Shown here: piece by piece, positions 35,532 to 44,779 of the stretch
Layout of the letters: every line of letters begins with the position of its first letter
How positions within the stretch are numbered: the first letter of the stretch is position 1
Origin: CAWVWD01 sp965662365
GTDB lineage: Bacteria; Bacteroidota; Bacteroidia; Chitinophagales; Saprospiraceae
DNA length: 64,000 nt
Direction: 5' to 3'
NCBI GenBank assembly: GCA_965662365.1
Contig: CBFIHR010000006.1
Coordinates: forward strand, 36,899-100,898
Notes under the pieces: generated by a model
What the model saw: only the letters and a program-made list of their open reading frames with translations
Databases searched by the model: none
Told to the model about the DNA's origin: nothing
Translations under genes and position numbers: made by a program

Positions 35532-37256
35532 ATGCAATTAAGCGAACAGGAAATTCAAAGACGGAATAACCTACAAAAAATAGCGGATTTAGGTTTCGAA
35601 ACCTTTCCAGCAGCAAAAGTGGAAGTTGATTTTACTTCAACGACATTTACTACCGCAGATTTTCATCTGAATTTACAAAAAGCATTAGCGGAAATAAAAG
35701 GCGTCGATGAAGCAGGTGCGAAAATATTGATGGACGGTTTATTCAAAAATCGCTTCAAAGGCGATAAAGTTTTGCAAGATGAATCAATTACTTCGCAAGT
35801 AAACATCGAGGAAACGATTGAATTTGATGGCGATACTCGTGAACCGATGAGTTTTGCAGATTATGCCGCTGAAATCAAATTATCCGCACTAGGGGATTTT
35901 GCGAAATCAAAAAAGGGCGAAGTGAAAATCGCTGGCCGCTTTATGGGCCAACGTGGACCTTTTGCAAAATTACAAGACTCGCAAGGTCAAATTCAGATAT
36001 ACATTGGTAAAAAAGACTTAGGTGATACTGAGGAGGAAATCGCTCGATATAAAAAATTAGTCAAATTATTAGATATTGGGGATTTCATAGCGGTAAGCGG
36101 TGAGTTATTTTCAACAGGAATGGGTGAGGTGTCGATTCATGTTCGTGAGTTAAAATTTTTAGGAAAAGCCTTGCGACCGCTGCCGGTTGTAAAAAGAGAT
36201 AAAGAGGGGAATATTTACGATGAATTCAAAGATCCAGAGTTGCGTTATCGTATGCGTTACGTGGATTTGACGGTCAATCCAAAATACAAAGAAATTTTCT
36301 TGAAGCGTTCGAAAGTTATCGCTTCAATGCGTCAATTCTTTGTGGATAAAGACTGGTTAGAAGTCGAAACGCCGATTTTGCAACCGATTCACGGCGGAGC
36401 AGCTGCACGACCGTTTGCGACACATCACAATACATTGGATATGCCGTTGTATTTGCGTATTGCGAATGAGTTGTATTTGAAACGCTTGATTGTTGCAGGT
36501 TTCGATGGCGTTTTTGAGTTTGCCAAAATGTTCCGTAATGAAGGAATGGATAGAACGCACAATCCTGAGTTTACAGCGATGGAAATCTATGTGGCTTACA
36601 AAGACTATATTTGGATGATGAAAATGGTCGAAGATTGTTTGGAACACGTCGCTATGGCAGTAAATGGCACAACTAAAGCTCAAATTGGCGATAATGTCAT
36701 TGATTTCAAAGGTCCTTACCGCAAATTATCGATGTACGATTCTATCAAAGAATATACAGGAATTGACATTTCGGAAATGGACGAAGTTGGCTTGCGTGAG
36801 GTTTGTAAACAATTAGATATTCATCCTGATCCGACTTATGGTAAAGGAAAATTAGTCGATGAAATCTTTGGTGAAAAAGTCGAAGCGAATTTAATTCAAC
36901 CGACTTATATCACGGATTATCCTGTCGAAATGTCGCCTTTAGCAAAAAAACATCGTTCAAAAGAAGGTTTAGTGGAACGCTTTGAGCTATTTGTCAATGG
37001 TAAAGAAATTGCTAATGCTTACTCGGAGCTGAACGACCCGATTGACCAACGTAAACGCTTTGAAGACCAATTGAAATTGGCAGAAAGAGGTGATGATGAA
37101 GCAATGGTTTTAGATGAAGATTTCTTACGTGCATTAGAATATGGAATGCCGCCAACTTCTGGTTTGGGTATCGGAATCGACCGCTTAGTGATGATGTTGA
37201 CGAATCAATCTTCTATTCAAGAAGTGTTATTCTTTCCACAGATGCGACCAGAATAG
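35532..37256 (+). CDS. lysS: Lysyl-tRNA synthetase (class II) with N-terminal insertion
   Basis: A 574-residue class II LysRS that charges tRNA(Lys). The OB-fold anticodon domain covers about 128-235 (VKIAGRFMGQRGPFAKLQD). Class II motif 1 is near PELRYRMRYVDL...VETPILQ. Motif 2 is FRNEGMDRTHNPEFTAMEIY, and motif 3 is GLGIGIDRLVM. Residues about 40-125 contain extra sequence (AEIKGVDEAGAKILMDGLF, then an acidic loop) between the N-terminal helix and the OB fold, where ordinary LysRS has about 15-25 residues. The leader is unusually long. A strong terminator follows. The enzyme call is certain; the insertion's role is unknown. Confidence 0.95.
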   Translation: MQLSEQEIQRRNNLQKIADLGFETFPAAKVEVDFTSTTFTTADFHLNLQKALAEIKGVDEAGAKILMDGLFKNRFKGDKVLQDESITSQVNIEETIEFDGDTREPMSFADYAAEIKLSALGDFAKSKKGEVKIAGRFMGQRGPFAKLQDSQGQIQIYIGKKDLGDTEEEIARYKKLVKLLDIGDFIAVSGELFSTGMGEVSIHVRELKFLGKALRPLPVVKRDKEGNIYDEFKDPELRYRMRYVDLTVNPKYKEIFLKRSKVIASMRQFFVDKDWLEVETPILQPIHGGAAARPFATHHNTLDMPLYLRIANELYLKRLIVAGFDGVFEFAKMFRNEGMDRTHNPEFTAMEIYVAYKDYIWMMKMVEDCLEHVAMAVNGTTKAQIGDNVIDFKGPYRKLSMYDSIKEYTGIDISEMDEVGLREVCKQLDIHPDPTYGKGKLVDEIFGEKVEANLIQPTYITDYPVEMSPLAKKHRSKEGLVERFELFVNGKEIANAYSELNDPIDQRKRFEDQLKLAERGDDEAMVLDEDFLRALEYGMPPTSGLGIGIDRLVMMLTNQSSIQEVLFFPQMRPE

Positions 37257-37310
37257 GTACAAAGTCAGTTGTTTTGAAATATCGGGACAATTGATTTAAA
37301 AATATATTTG

Positions 37311-37341
37311 AGGCGACGAGTCATTAACTCGTCGCCTTTTT
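37311..37341. terminator. Terminator of lysS
   Basis: Perfect 10-bp arms (37311-37320 and 37328-37337), a 7-nt loop and a T tract to 37341, 54 bp after the lysS stop. It faces the convergent rhomboid gene. Confidence 0.85.
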
Positions 37342-37410
37342 ATGTTTTAGTGGAATGTAAGACTTATTTTTAAGAACGCATTAGGTAAATTTGATTGAGA
37401 AATGTTTCAA

Positions 37411-38010
37411 CTAAGAATACAAATTGAATTGATCTTCTTGCATAATAGGCGCTTTTGTTCGAGGCTTGATAATGCCCGAAAAGCCGAATAAGCCCCCACA
37501 GATTCCGCCTGCGATGTGTGCAAACTCTGAAATGTTATTGTCTTGAAAGGCTTGCCAAATTTCTTTCCCTAAGAATAAAATAGCAATTAAAATAAACGTT
37601 AGTGGAATACCATTTTGAGCATTACCAAATGATGCTAAAATGATGAATAAAAATACAATGCCACTTGCACCTAATAAACCTGTGCTAAAGAAGAAAACAT
37701 TTAAAACACCGGTTATAACTGCTGTAATTCCAATCATTATTAACAAATTAGAGCTGCCGTATTTTTCTTCTATGATTGGTCCTAATAATAGTATGAAACT
37801 CAAGTTTCCTAAAAGGTGATTCACATCAGCATGCCCAAAAATGTATAGCAACATTGACGGATAATCGTTGCTGCTTTCTAAGATAAATAAGTGTGCAAAA
37901 GGGCCAGAAGCAACTTGATTTGTCGTCGTAAACGGAATGAAGAAAACGGCTGCACAAACCAATGAAAATGTTAATACAACTGGTGCGTTATAGCTAACTC
38001 TTAAAGACAT
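37411..38010 (-). CDS. Rhomboid family intramembrane serine protease
   Basis: A 199-residue six-TM rhomboid. The motifs are HADVNHLLGN (residues 60-69, TM2), the nucleophile motif GASG with Ser116 (TM4), and AHIAGGICGGLFG with His165 (TM6). The Ser-His dyad is intact. It cleaves transmembrane proteins within the membrane; the substrate is unknown. The basic C-terminal tail (IKPRTK) is cytosolic. It is convergent with lysS. Confidence 0.88.
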   Translation of the reverse strand: MSLRVSYNAPVVLTFSLVCAAVFFIPFTTTNQVASGPFAHLFILESSNDYPSMLLYIFGHADVNHLLGNLSFILLLGPIIEEKYGSSNLLIMIGITAVITGVLNVFFFSTGLLGASGIVFLFIILASFGNAQNGIPLTFILIAILFLGKEIWQAFQDNNISEFAHIAGGICGGLFGFSGIIKPRTKAPIMQEDQFNLYS

Positions 38011-38590
38011 AGAATGATAGTTTATTTTTGAAGTTTTATTTTTTAAAATAACGGTTACTAAGTTAGAAAAACTAAATCAGAGTAAGGAATATTATGGATA
38101 AAATGATGATTCTAACCGAAATACGGCGAAGGAACTCAGAAAAAAATAAGTCGTCGCCAAAATCTCAAGCGAAAATTTTCAGAAGTTTTTTGCTTATAAA
38201 GCTTTTTAAATAGCCAAAATGATGTGTTTTCAATGCATCGACCTATTCATAAGCAGAGTTAAAACGATCAATATTTGAAAAAAACAAGATTAGATGAGAA
38301 ATACTAAAATAATTAAAAAAGTTTATATTTTACACAATACTGACATATCACCGATGTTTTAAAATTTATATGTATAGTCAATTTAAAATGAATAGGCTAT
38401 ATCTTTGAATATTTCCCCTATTATCAAATATCCAAAATATAAAAAAAGCATAATAGGAAAGGTCGTATGGCATACTGGTATGGTAGTGATTTATTTTGTA
38501 TTTTCGTTTATGTGAGTGTTGATGTAGAAAAGCATCACACAAAAATGTATTTGGTTACGTATTAGTAAAAAGCTAATTATCAAAATAAAT
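38011..38590. other. AT-rich intergenic region upstream of folB (about 580 bp)
   Basis: It lies between divergent genes. A candidate -7 box TATCTTTG is at 38402-38409, about 180 bp upstream of folB, without a clear -33. No ORF or strong hairpin was seen. Confidence 0.4.
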
Positions 38591-38968
38591 ATGCAAAAAA
38601 TAATGAAAGTTGCTCTGGAAGGTATGAAGTTTCATGCATTACATGGCTTTTATGAAGAAGAAGCAATGATCGGAAATCAATTTATTCTTGATGTATTAGT
38701 TGAAACGGATTTTGCGAAAGCAAGTGAATCGGATAATTTGGTGCAAACTGTAAATTATGAAAGTATATACAAAGTATGTACTGAAGTGATGGCACAACGG
38801 GTCAAACTACTCGAAAAGGTAGCAGAATCAATCTGCTCTAAGTTGAAGGACTTGCATCCTGACATTCAACTAATTACGGTGAAAGTACGGAAATCAAACC
38901 CGCCTTTCGGTGGAGATGTCGCCTATGCATTGATAGAATTAACACACGATTATTCTATTAAAGAATAA
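38591..38968 (+). CDS. folB: Dihydroneopterin aldolase
   Basis: A 125-residue FolB that cleaves dihydroneopterin to 6-hydroxymethyl-dihydropterin in folate synthesis. It shows the classic ALEGMKFHALHGFYEEE start (substrate Glu), TVNYESIYKVC, LLEKVAESIC (helix with the pterin-binding Glu), and VKVRKSNPPFGGDVAYALIEL with the catalytic Lys. It is full length. It probably feeds the DHPS encoded at 9953-10780 through a folK elsewhere. Confidence 0.93.
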   Translation: MQKIMKVALEGMKFHALHGFYEEEAMIGNQFILDVLVETDFAKASESDNLVQTVNYESIYKVCTEVMAQRVKLLEKVAESICSKLKDLHPDIQLITVKVRKSNPPFGGDVAYALIELTHDYSIKE

Positions 38969-39333
38969 TGAGTGACCATGTAACTATTCTCAAATTATAA
39001 TAATACAAAAGTTAAGGTGAGTTAGAATATATTTTATTAGTTATTGTCCCTTTGTGACAAACGAAAATTGGTATGTAAGAGAAAATGAAAATTTGAGGTG
39101 TTTTTTAGTTATATGAGTTTTTATTTATTTTAAGTTGTTGATTATTAGTTACTTATAGTAGTAGTGAAGTGGTTTTGTAAGGTGAAAAATAAAAATATCA
39201 GCTAAATAAATTAGATTTATTTTTAGGTAGATAAATAAAAACATCGAATGTAATCAATTATAAGCGGCGAAATATGATTACTAAAATTGTGTAAACTCAG
39301 TTTTCTTTAACACACAATTAAAAGAAAACAATT
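38969..39333. other. AT-rich intergenic region (365 bp)
   Basis: Very AT-rich; no ORF, hairpin or consensus promoter pair that I can support. Confidence 0.4.
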
Positions 39334-39960
39334 ATGATGGATGTGCTATCTGCTATTACTTTAGATAAAATTACTCAACGCCCGGCAATATATTTACCGG
39401 CTCAATCAATTTATTGCTTAAAAGCATATATAGATGGTGTCAATTGTGATAATCAAACAGATGTTTGGGATTATTTAGATGGTTTCTATGATTGGCTGAT
39501 TGAGACTTTCAATCATAAAAGCGACTTGGGAGTACAATGTGAGATTAGATTAATTACTCATTATTTGAGTGATGACGGTCAAGATGTGTACGATCAGTTT
39601 TTTGACTTAGTCCAAGAATTTCGCATGGGCGAGCAGGAATTACCCTTATTCAAGTTTTTGCGAGAGCGGCCTTATGACTTTTTGCCACAAAAATCTATTC
39701 AATGCTTGTATGCTTACCTTTGGGGAAAAGATTCTTATGCACAAGGAATGATTGATAAGATCGATTTAGAAGATTTTGAGGTATTCGTTCAAGAATATTA
39801 TGGAATCAAATCAGCTTGGCATAAGGTTATTTTATTGTATTCTCAAGATGAATTTAGTGCATTAAATGTGTTTCAAAAATTGCATAAAGAGTTTACCATA
39901 CAACCTTGTCACTCAAGCGATAACGGCGATAGCCCGATGGGAGATTATTTAGCTCAATAA
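39334..39960 (+). CDS. Tandem-duplicated immunity-like hypothetical protein (208 aa)
   Basis: The protein contains two divergent copies of one domain, about residues 13-96 and 108-187. Both start RP..(Y/F)LP..SI.CL.AY(I/L).G, continue through an aromatic acidic helix (FYDWLIETF; FEVFVQEYYGIKSAW) and end with FFDLVQEF or FQKLHKEF. The second copy, especially IKSAWHKVILLYSQDE, resembles small bacterial proteins with an ERPGMYLG-type start that I associate with immunity or unknown function. No signal peptide is visible. It is a lone gene ending in a bidirectional terminator. The assignment to an immunity-like group is tentative. Confidence 0.65.
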   Translation: MMDVLSAITLDKITQRPAIYLPAQSIYCLKAYIDGVNCDNQTDVWDYLDGFYDWLIETFNHKSDLGVQCEIRLITHYLSDDGQDVYDQFFDLVQEFRMGEQELPLFKFLRERPYDFLPQKSIQCLYAYLWGKDSYAQGMIDKIDLEDFEVFVQEYYGIKSAWHKVILLYSQDEFSALNVFQKLHKEFTIQPCHSSDNGDSPMGDYLAQ

Positions 39961-40006
39961 CTAATTTTTGATTAAAATCAACGTTAGTAGTTTATATAAA
40001 AAGGAT

Positions 40007-40054
40007 AAGCCATTCCGCATATTTTCCGAGTAATCGGGATAAGCGGAATGGCTT
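40007..40054. terminator. Bidirectional terminator between convergent genes
   Basis: Perfect 12-bp arms (40007-40018 and 40043-40054) with a 24-nt loop that itself holds a small hairpin (TTCCGA/TCGGGA). It ends in TTATTA. It separates the duplicated immunity-like gene from the LamG gene. Confidence 0.7.
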
Positions 40055-40094
40055 TTATTATTTTATTATTTATATGAAAGACCTTCAGTGTCTT

Positions 40095-41792
40095 TTATTC
40101 CTTCAAAATCATTTTGTTGACAACGCCTTTTTCCGTTTTAATTTTGATTTGGTATAAACCAGAAATGGCTTCAATAGTCGTATTGATTTGTTGTTGATTT
40201 TTAAACGATTGATTGATAATCATTTTACCATCAGAGCTATAAATTTCCAATTGAATATCTTGATAAAAATCTCCTAAATCAATGGTGAAGTCGCCATTTG
40301 TTGGATTTGGGAAGATATTGACCATTGATTGTAAATATTGATTTTCAGTATTATCCAAGATAAACTCTGTACAAGCCGAAGTGTTGCTACAGCCATTAAG
40401 ACCAATTTCAACGGCATAAAATCCACTACTGACTGGCGTATAATTTTGGTTTGTTGCTCCTTGTATCATTGTCAATGCACCGTTAAGACATTCGTACCAC
40501 TGATAAGTCGCATTTGGATTGGTTTCATTCGCCAATAGCGTAGTATCGCCAGTCGTGAAACTCACGGAACTATCAATTTCTACAATTGTCAAGTCAATCG
40601 TAATCGTACTATCACAACCATCAACCGAAGGAATGACATCTGTAAAAACTTGTGAAGTAGTCACGACCATTCCGCTCGGCGAAGTATAAGCACCGCAAGA
40701 AGTTTCGGTGATGCTACTTGTGGGATTTAAAACCGTCAAGTTCAAAGAAATCAAACTATCACAACCGGCAGCGTTTGGAATTGTATAATTAATAATTTGA
40801 GAAGAAGTGTAAGTATCGCCGTTGGGTGCGATATAACTATTACAAACGGTCAAGGCTGGAGAACTCGATGTATTATTATTAATCGTAACATTTACCGTCA
40901 AAATACTATCGCCACATTGTGTATTTGGAATTGTATCCATGTACATTCCTGAAGTCGTAACAGTTTGGCTACCGCTCGGCAAAGTATAGCTTCCACAATT
41001 TGAAGCTGAAATAGTAGCAAATGTGTTAGTTCCGCCGCTGTTTGTTAAGGGTGCACCCGTTACCCAATTTGAGCTATTTCCGCTTAAAGCGAAATTATTA
41101 AGTGTTCCGTCATGCCAATTTCCAGAATTATCGATTGCGGTTGTATTTGTTGAGTTGCTACCATTAGGCGTTCCATCATTAAATTGATAATAAGCAAGTA
41201 AACCAGCACCATTGGCATTACACAATTCTGAGTTCATATTGGCCTGGATTGTGGCTTGTGTGAGTGCCGTATTCCAAATGCGAACTTCGTCAATATCTCC
41301 TTCAAAATAGTTAAGACCATCAATCCTTCTACCAATCATAATATCGTTAGTCGTACCAGTATTTACAGGTATTGTTAAAGAACCTTGTGTATCTAAAACA
41401 CCATCGACATAAAGTTCGATTGTGTTTCCTGGGTTAGAAAAAACAACAGCGACATGATGCCAACTACCATCATTAACAGGGATTGTTCCGCTTATGCCAT
41501 TTCCGCCAACTTCTAATCGAATAGCGTTTGCCCACAAAACATTAAAAGTGAATCGCTGCCCATTAATAAAAGTGCCATAATCGACTAAAACACCTTGCGA
41601 ACCGCCATTATTTGGTACAAAATTGCCCGTTGTTCTTATCCAAGCCTCGATTGTTCTATTATTTGTTCCGTTGATTCCTGCGTAAGTAGTTTGGACGTAA
41701 TCATCTATTCCGTCGAAGTTAATGGCTTGACCAAAAGATAAAATAGAACAACATAAAAAGGTAGATACTAAAATCGTAAATTTAATTTTCAT
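40095..41792 (-). CDS. T9SS-exported LamG/concanavalin-like protein
   Basis: A 565-residue secreted protein. Residues 1-21 are a signal peptide ending SFGQ. A LamG-like lectin domain follows (about 22-200: INFDGIDDYVQT, WHHVAVVFSNPGNTIELYVDG, FEGDIDEVRIWNTALT). Then come three short repeats of about 48 residues, each with a paired Cys (NCGSYTLPSG ... QCGDSIL; VCNSYIAPNG ... GCDSLIS; SCGAYTSPSG ... GCDSTIT). A C-terminal T9SS type A domain contains IFPNPTNGDFTI. It is likely a surface carbohydrate-binding or adhesion protein; no catalytic domain is visible. Confidence 0.87.
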   Translation of the reverse strand: MKIKFTILVSTFLCCSILSFGQAINFDGIDDYVQTTYAGINGTNNRTIEAWIRTTGNFVPNNGGSQGVLVDYGTFINGQRFTFNVLWANAIRLEVGGNGISGTIPVNDGSWHHVAVVFSNPGNTIELYVDGVLDTQGSLTIPVNTGTTNDIMIGRRIDGLNYFEGDIDEVRIWNTALTQATIQANMNSELCNANGAGLLAYYQFNDGTPNGSNSTNTTAIDNSGNWHDGTLNNFALSGNSSNWVTGAPLTNSGGTNTFATISASNCGSYTLPSGSQTVTTSGMYMDTIPNTQCGDSILTVNVTINNNTSSSPALTVCNSYIAPNGDTYTSSQIINYTIPNAAGCDSLISLNLTVLNPTSSITETSCGAYTSPSGMVVTTSQVFTDVIPSVDGCDSTITIDLTIVEIDSSVSFTTGDTTLLANETNPNATYQWYECLNGALTMIQGATNQNYTPVSSGFYAVEIGLNGCSNTSACTEFILDNTENQYLQSMVNIFPNPTNGDFTIDLGDFYQDIQLEIYSSDGKMIINQSFKNQQQINTTIEAISGLYQIKIKTEKGVVNKMILKE

Positions 41793-42279
41793 AAAATGAA
41801 ATTTTATTTATAAAAGAATAGGTTTTACATGTTTCTAATATTGATTTTACGGCTTTCGAAAAGGCCTTCGAACTACGAGATTTTTTGAGCCGTTACAGTA
41901 TTTATGTAGCACCAATAGTTACTATTTTGATATATAACTTTTTAAAAAAATGATTTTATAAAGCGTTTAAAATTAGACTTTTAAGCGAAAATCAAGTTCA
42001 CAACACCTTCAAGGTTTAGTAAACTTGATTTTCTGTAAAGGATTGTTAATCAATGATTTGTTGTTTTATGATTCATCGAAAACTTTCAGGATTGAGTAAA
42101 TGTAAAATGTACTATACAAAATAAAAAAGGGTTTCATGATTTTATAAAACTTATCATCAACTTCATTTTAGTTGTTTTAACAACTTTTTTGTAAAAAAAC
42201 CAAAAAAATTAATAATCTAACAATTCTTTATAATTTTTTTCAAAAGATTTTTTCAGTTATCGCTGAAATAGCCAACTAT
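41793..42279. other. Intergenic region upstream of the LamG gene (about 490 bp)
   Basis: AT-rich, with several homopolymer runs and no ORF. The promoter of the LamG gene should lie here, but I see no CAAAnnTA (minus-strand -7) with a spaced partner. Confidence 0.4.
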
Positions 42280-42936
42280 TTACGAATCCGCCATATCATT
42301 AATTGCTGGCGGTTCTAACACCATATTTTTTTGAGACGAACTCAAAGTATTAATCATCGCCAAACCAATTTTTGTCGTCGTTGTCACGTTTTTTGAACGT
42401 TTAATGAAAGGGAAAAACGGTCGCAGAATCATATACATGACATTATACCAGCTCGTACGAGATTCGATACCTCGCTCCGGAATAATCATTCCTGGTCGAA
42501 ATGCAAACGCATTTTTAAAACCTTTATTTAAAACAACATTTTCCGCCTGTCCTTTCACTTGTTGCCACATCGTTCGGCTATTGCTATTTGAACCGACACC
42601 CGAGATAAAATTGAATACCATATTCGGATTGACTTCGTGCAGAACATTGGCAAAAACTACCGTCATATCATACGTAATTTTAATATAAATATCTTTTTCC
42701 ATACCGACGGCTGAAACGCCCATACAATAAAAACACGCATCGTAACCTTGGAGTTTATCTTTTATTGTTGTCAGTTTTGTGAAGTCATTCAACAGCACTT
42801 CGGTCAATTTTGGGTGCGAATTATTAATAGATTGACGGTTGATAACCAACACTTTATCTATTTTATCGCTATCCAAACATTCTAACAAAACACCTTTACC
42901 AATCATACCTGATGAACCTGTTATGATTACCTTCAT
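42280..42936 (-). CDS. NAD(P)-binding protein, TIP30/HTATIP2-like
   Basis: A 218-residue Rossmann protein. The nucleotide-binding loop is TGSSGMIGKGVL, and an atypical SDR core follows (CFYCMGVSA, FNFISGVGSN). It matches the NAD(P)H-binding or TIP30-like atypical SDR group rather than classical epimerases; the usual YxxxK is not clear. The substrate is unknown. It ends a run of minus-strand genes with mocA-xdhC upstream. Confidence 0.8.
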   Translation of the reverse strand: MKVIITGSSGMIGKGVLLECLDSDKIDKVLVINRQSINNSHPKLTEVLLNDFTKLTTIKDKLQGYDACFYCMGVSAVGMEKDIYIKITYDMTVVFANVLHEVNPNMVFNFISGVGSNSNSRTMWQQVKGQAENVVLNKGFKNAFAFRPGMIIPERGIESRTSWYNVMYMILRPFFPFIKRSKNVTTTTKIGLAMINTLSSSQKNMVLEPPAINDMADS

Positions 42937-43019
42937 TGTTATATTTTTAATATTTCTAAAGTTTCAGTTTAGGAGTTACAACTTATTGACGCCAAATCTG
43001 GAACTTTCAAAATATGATT

Positions 43020-43592
43020 TTATCTTAAATATTTCAAATCATCAATTGTATCAATATCAATATTACCGTTCAAAAAATTAACGATTTCTACTTGATGCTT
43101 ATATTTTTTAATAATTGGTTTAGCACCAATATCTCCTTTTAATTGAGTCAACTCGGTCAGCAATTTTTTATTAAAAAAACAAGGTGTACCTTTTCCATTT
43201 TTATATTTTGAAACAACAATCGAAGCATTCGTCTCGCTCATTTTATTAATAATAGACTGCAAAATATGTCGATTAAAAAACGGTTGATCACCAACTGCGA
43301 TGATTATCCCGTCATAATTTTTATGGATTATTTTTTGTACGCCAAAAGCAATCGAATTGCCCATTCCTTGCGGCCAATTTTCATTAAAAAAAGACGAAAT
43401 ACTCGTATCAATTTTGGGTTGAATTGACTCACAATTTGCACCTAAAACTAAATAAATATCACCGATTTTACTTGCCTTACATTCCTGAATAACATAATCT
43501 AACAAAAACGTATTTTTATAAGGCAGGAGTTGTTTGGCCTGTCCCAAACGGCGAGAAGCACCAGCAGCAATGATTAGAATAGCTATTTTCAT
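43020..43592 (-). CDS. mocA: MobA-like nucleotidyltransferase (MocA family)
   Basis: A 190-residue NTP transferase with LIIAAGASRRLGQAKQLLPY (nucleotide-binding GxSxRxG...K) and IIIAVGDQPF (metal-binding Asp). MocA adds CMP to molybdopterin; MobA would add GMP. Pairing with xdhC, 12 bp upstream, favours MocA, because XdhC and MocA act together on molybdenum hydroxylases. No xanthine or aldehyde dehydrogenase gene lies in the window. Confidence 0.75.
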   Translation of the reverse strand: MKIAILIIAAGASRRLGQAKQLLPYKNTFLLDYVIQECKASKIGDIYLVLGANCESIQPKIDTSISSFFNENWPQGMGNSIAFGVQKIIHKNYDGIIIAVGDQPFFNRHILQSIINKMSETNASIVVSKYKNGKGTPCFFNKKLLTELTQLKGDIGAKPIIKKYKHQVEIVNFLNGNIDIDTIDDLKYLR

Positions 43593-43604
43593 AAGTCGCC
43601 ATTT

Positions 43605-44708
43605 TTAATGAATCGACCCGATACGATTTCTCAGAAAACCTGCATTTCGCTCTCGAAAAACCGCCACAATTTCAGCCGCAATCGCTAAAGCAATCTCCTC
43701 TGGCGTTTCTGCACCAATATCCAAGCCGATAGGCGAATACAAATGATTTTGCTGCACCAAATCCACACCACTATTATCTGTATTCATTGCTTGATTCATT
43801 TTTAGCATTCGTTTTTTTGGGCCAAGTAAGCCGATATACGGAACATCAAAATGAATGAACTTTTTCAATAAATCTAAATCTGTTTTATAATCATGAGACA
43901 TCAAAACAATTGCGGTGTATTCATCTGTTTGTATTGTATTTGCTTTCGCAAAATCAGTAAACGAATCTATTTTTTGCAACAAAGATTTTCCGACTTTTCG
44001 AGTTTTTCCAACGACATGAACCGCCCAGCCTAACTCATTACCAACATTGACCATTGCGTTCACATCATAATTATCACCGATACAAACCAGTTTTATTTTT
44101 GGTCGAATGTGTTCGAACAAGACCTCGAAAGATTCGTTTTTATTATTTTTTAAAGTAAAAATATTCGATTTGCGTTTGTGAAAAACGGTTGCAATTCCAT
44201 CTTGAACTGCATTTAATGGAAGGAGTGTTTTTAGGGCTAAATGCTCTAAATTATTGGTCGTAAAAAATTGTCCACAAAGGTTATCATCTGCATTATTGAC
44301 GCTCAAGACTTGTAATAAAATAGAGGGTTGTCGTTTATTCGTAATTTGCTTTAAAAACTCGATTTGATTATCACGATTATCTGTTTTTATTGGTGTAAAC
44401 AGAACTTCAATCCGACCGTTGCAGCCCAAACCAACTCCAATTTGATGTTCATCATCTTCCGTCGTATCATAAATGACAATCGAGCTTTTGTCCCTCAGAA
44501 TTGCCATTTTTGCTCGTTTTAAAGCATCTCCCTCCAAACATCCGCCACTGATGCCGCCCGTCCATTGACCGGTTTCACTCACCAGCAATCTCGCACCGAT
44601 TCGACGATAAGCCGAACCTTCTACTTTTACTACTGTTCCTAAAGCTAACTTTTCTCCATTTAAAGTAGCTTTGTTGTAGTGTTCAATGATTTTTTCGATT
44701 TCCTTCAT
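43605..44708 (-). CDS. xdhC: XdhC family protein (molybdenum enzyme maturation)
   Basis: A 367-residue XdhC/CoxI protein. The N-terminal CoxI domain shows LGTVVKVEGSAYRRIGARLLV and GGISGGCLEGD. The C-terminal Rossmann part includes LVCIGDNYDVNAM and YIGLLGPKKRM, ending GLDIGAETPEEIALAIAAEIVA. XdhC proteins bind and insert the sulfurated molybdenum cofactor into xanthine-dehydrogenase-type enzymes. It is 12 bp upstream of mocA and likely co-transcribed with it. The target enzyme gene is elsewhere. Confidence 0.87.
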   Translation of the reverse strand: MKEIEKIIEHYNKATLNGEKLALGTVVKVEGSAYRRIGARLLVSETGQWTGGISGGCLEGDALKRAKMAILRDKSSIVIYDTTEDDEHQIGVGLGCNGRIEVLFTPIKTDNRDNQIEFLKQITNKRQPSILLQVLSVNNADDNLCGQFFTTNNLEHLALKTLLPLNAVQDGIATVFHKRKSNIFTLKNNKNESFEVLFEHIRPKIKLVCIGDNYDVNAMVNVGNELGWAVHVVGKTRKVGKSLLQKIDSFTDFAKANTIQTDEYTAIVLMSHDYKTDLDLLKKFIHFDVPYIGLLGPKKRMLKMNQAMNTDNSGVDLVQQNHLYSPIGLDIGAETPEEIALAIAAEIVAVFRERNAGFLRNRIGSIH

Positions 44709-44779
44709 TTACAATTATTTATGGAAATACAAGAAAGAGAACTAAGGCGAATTTTCAAAAATAATTACAGTAATAAAGG

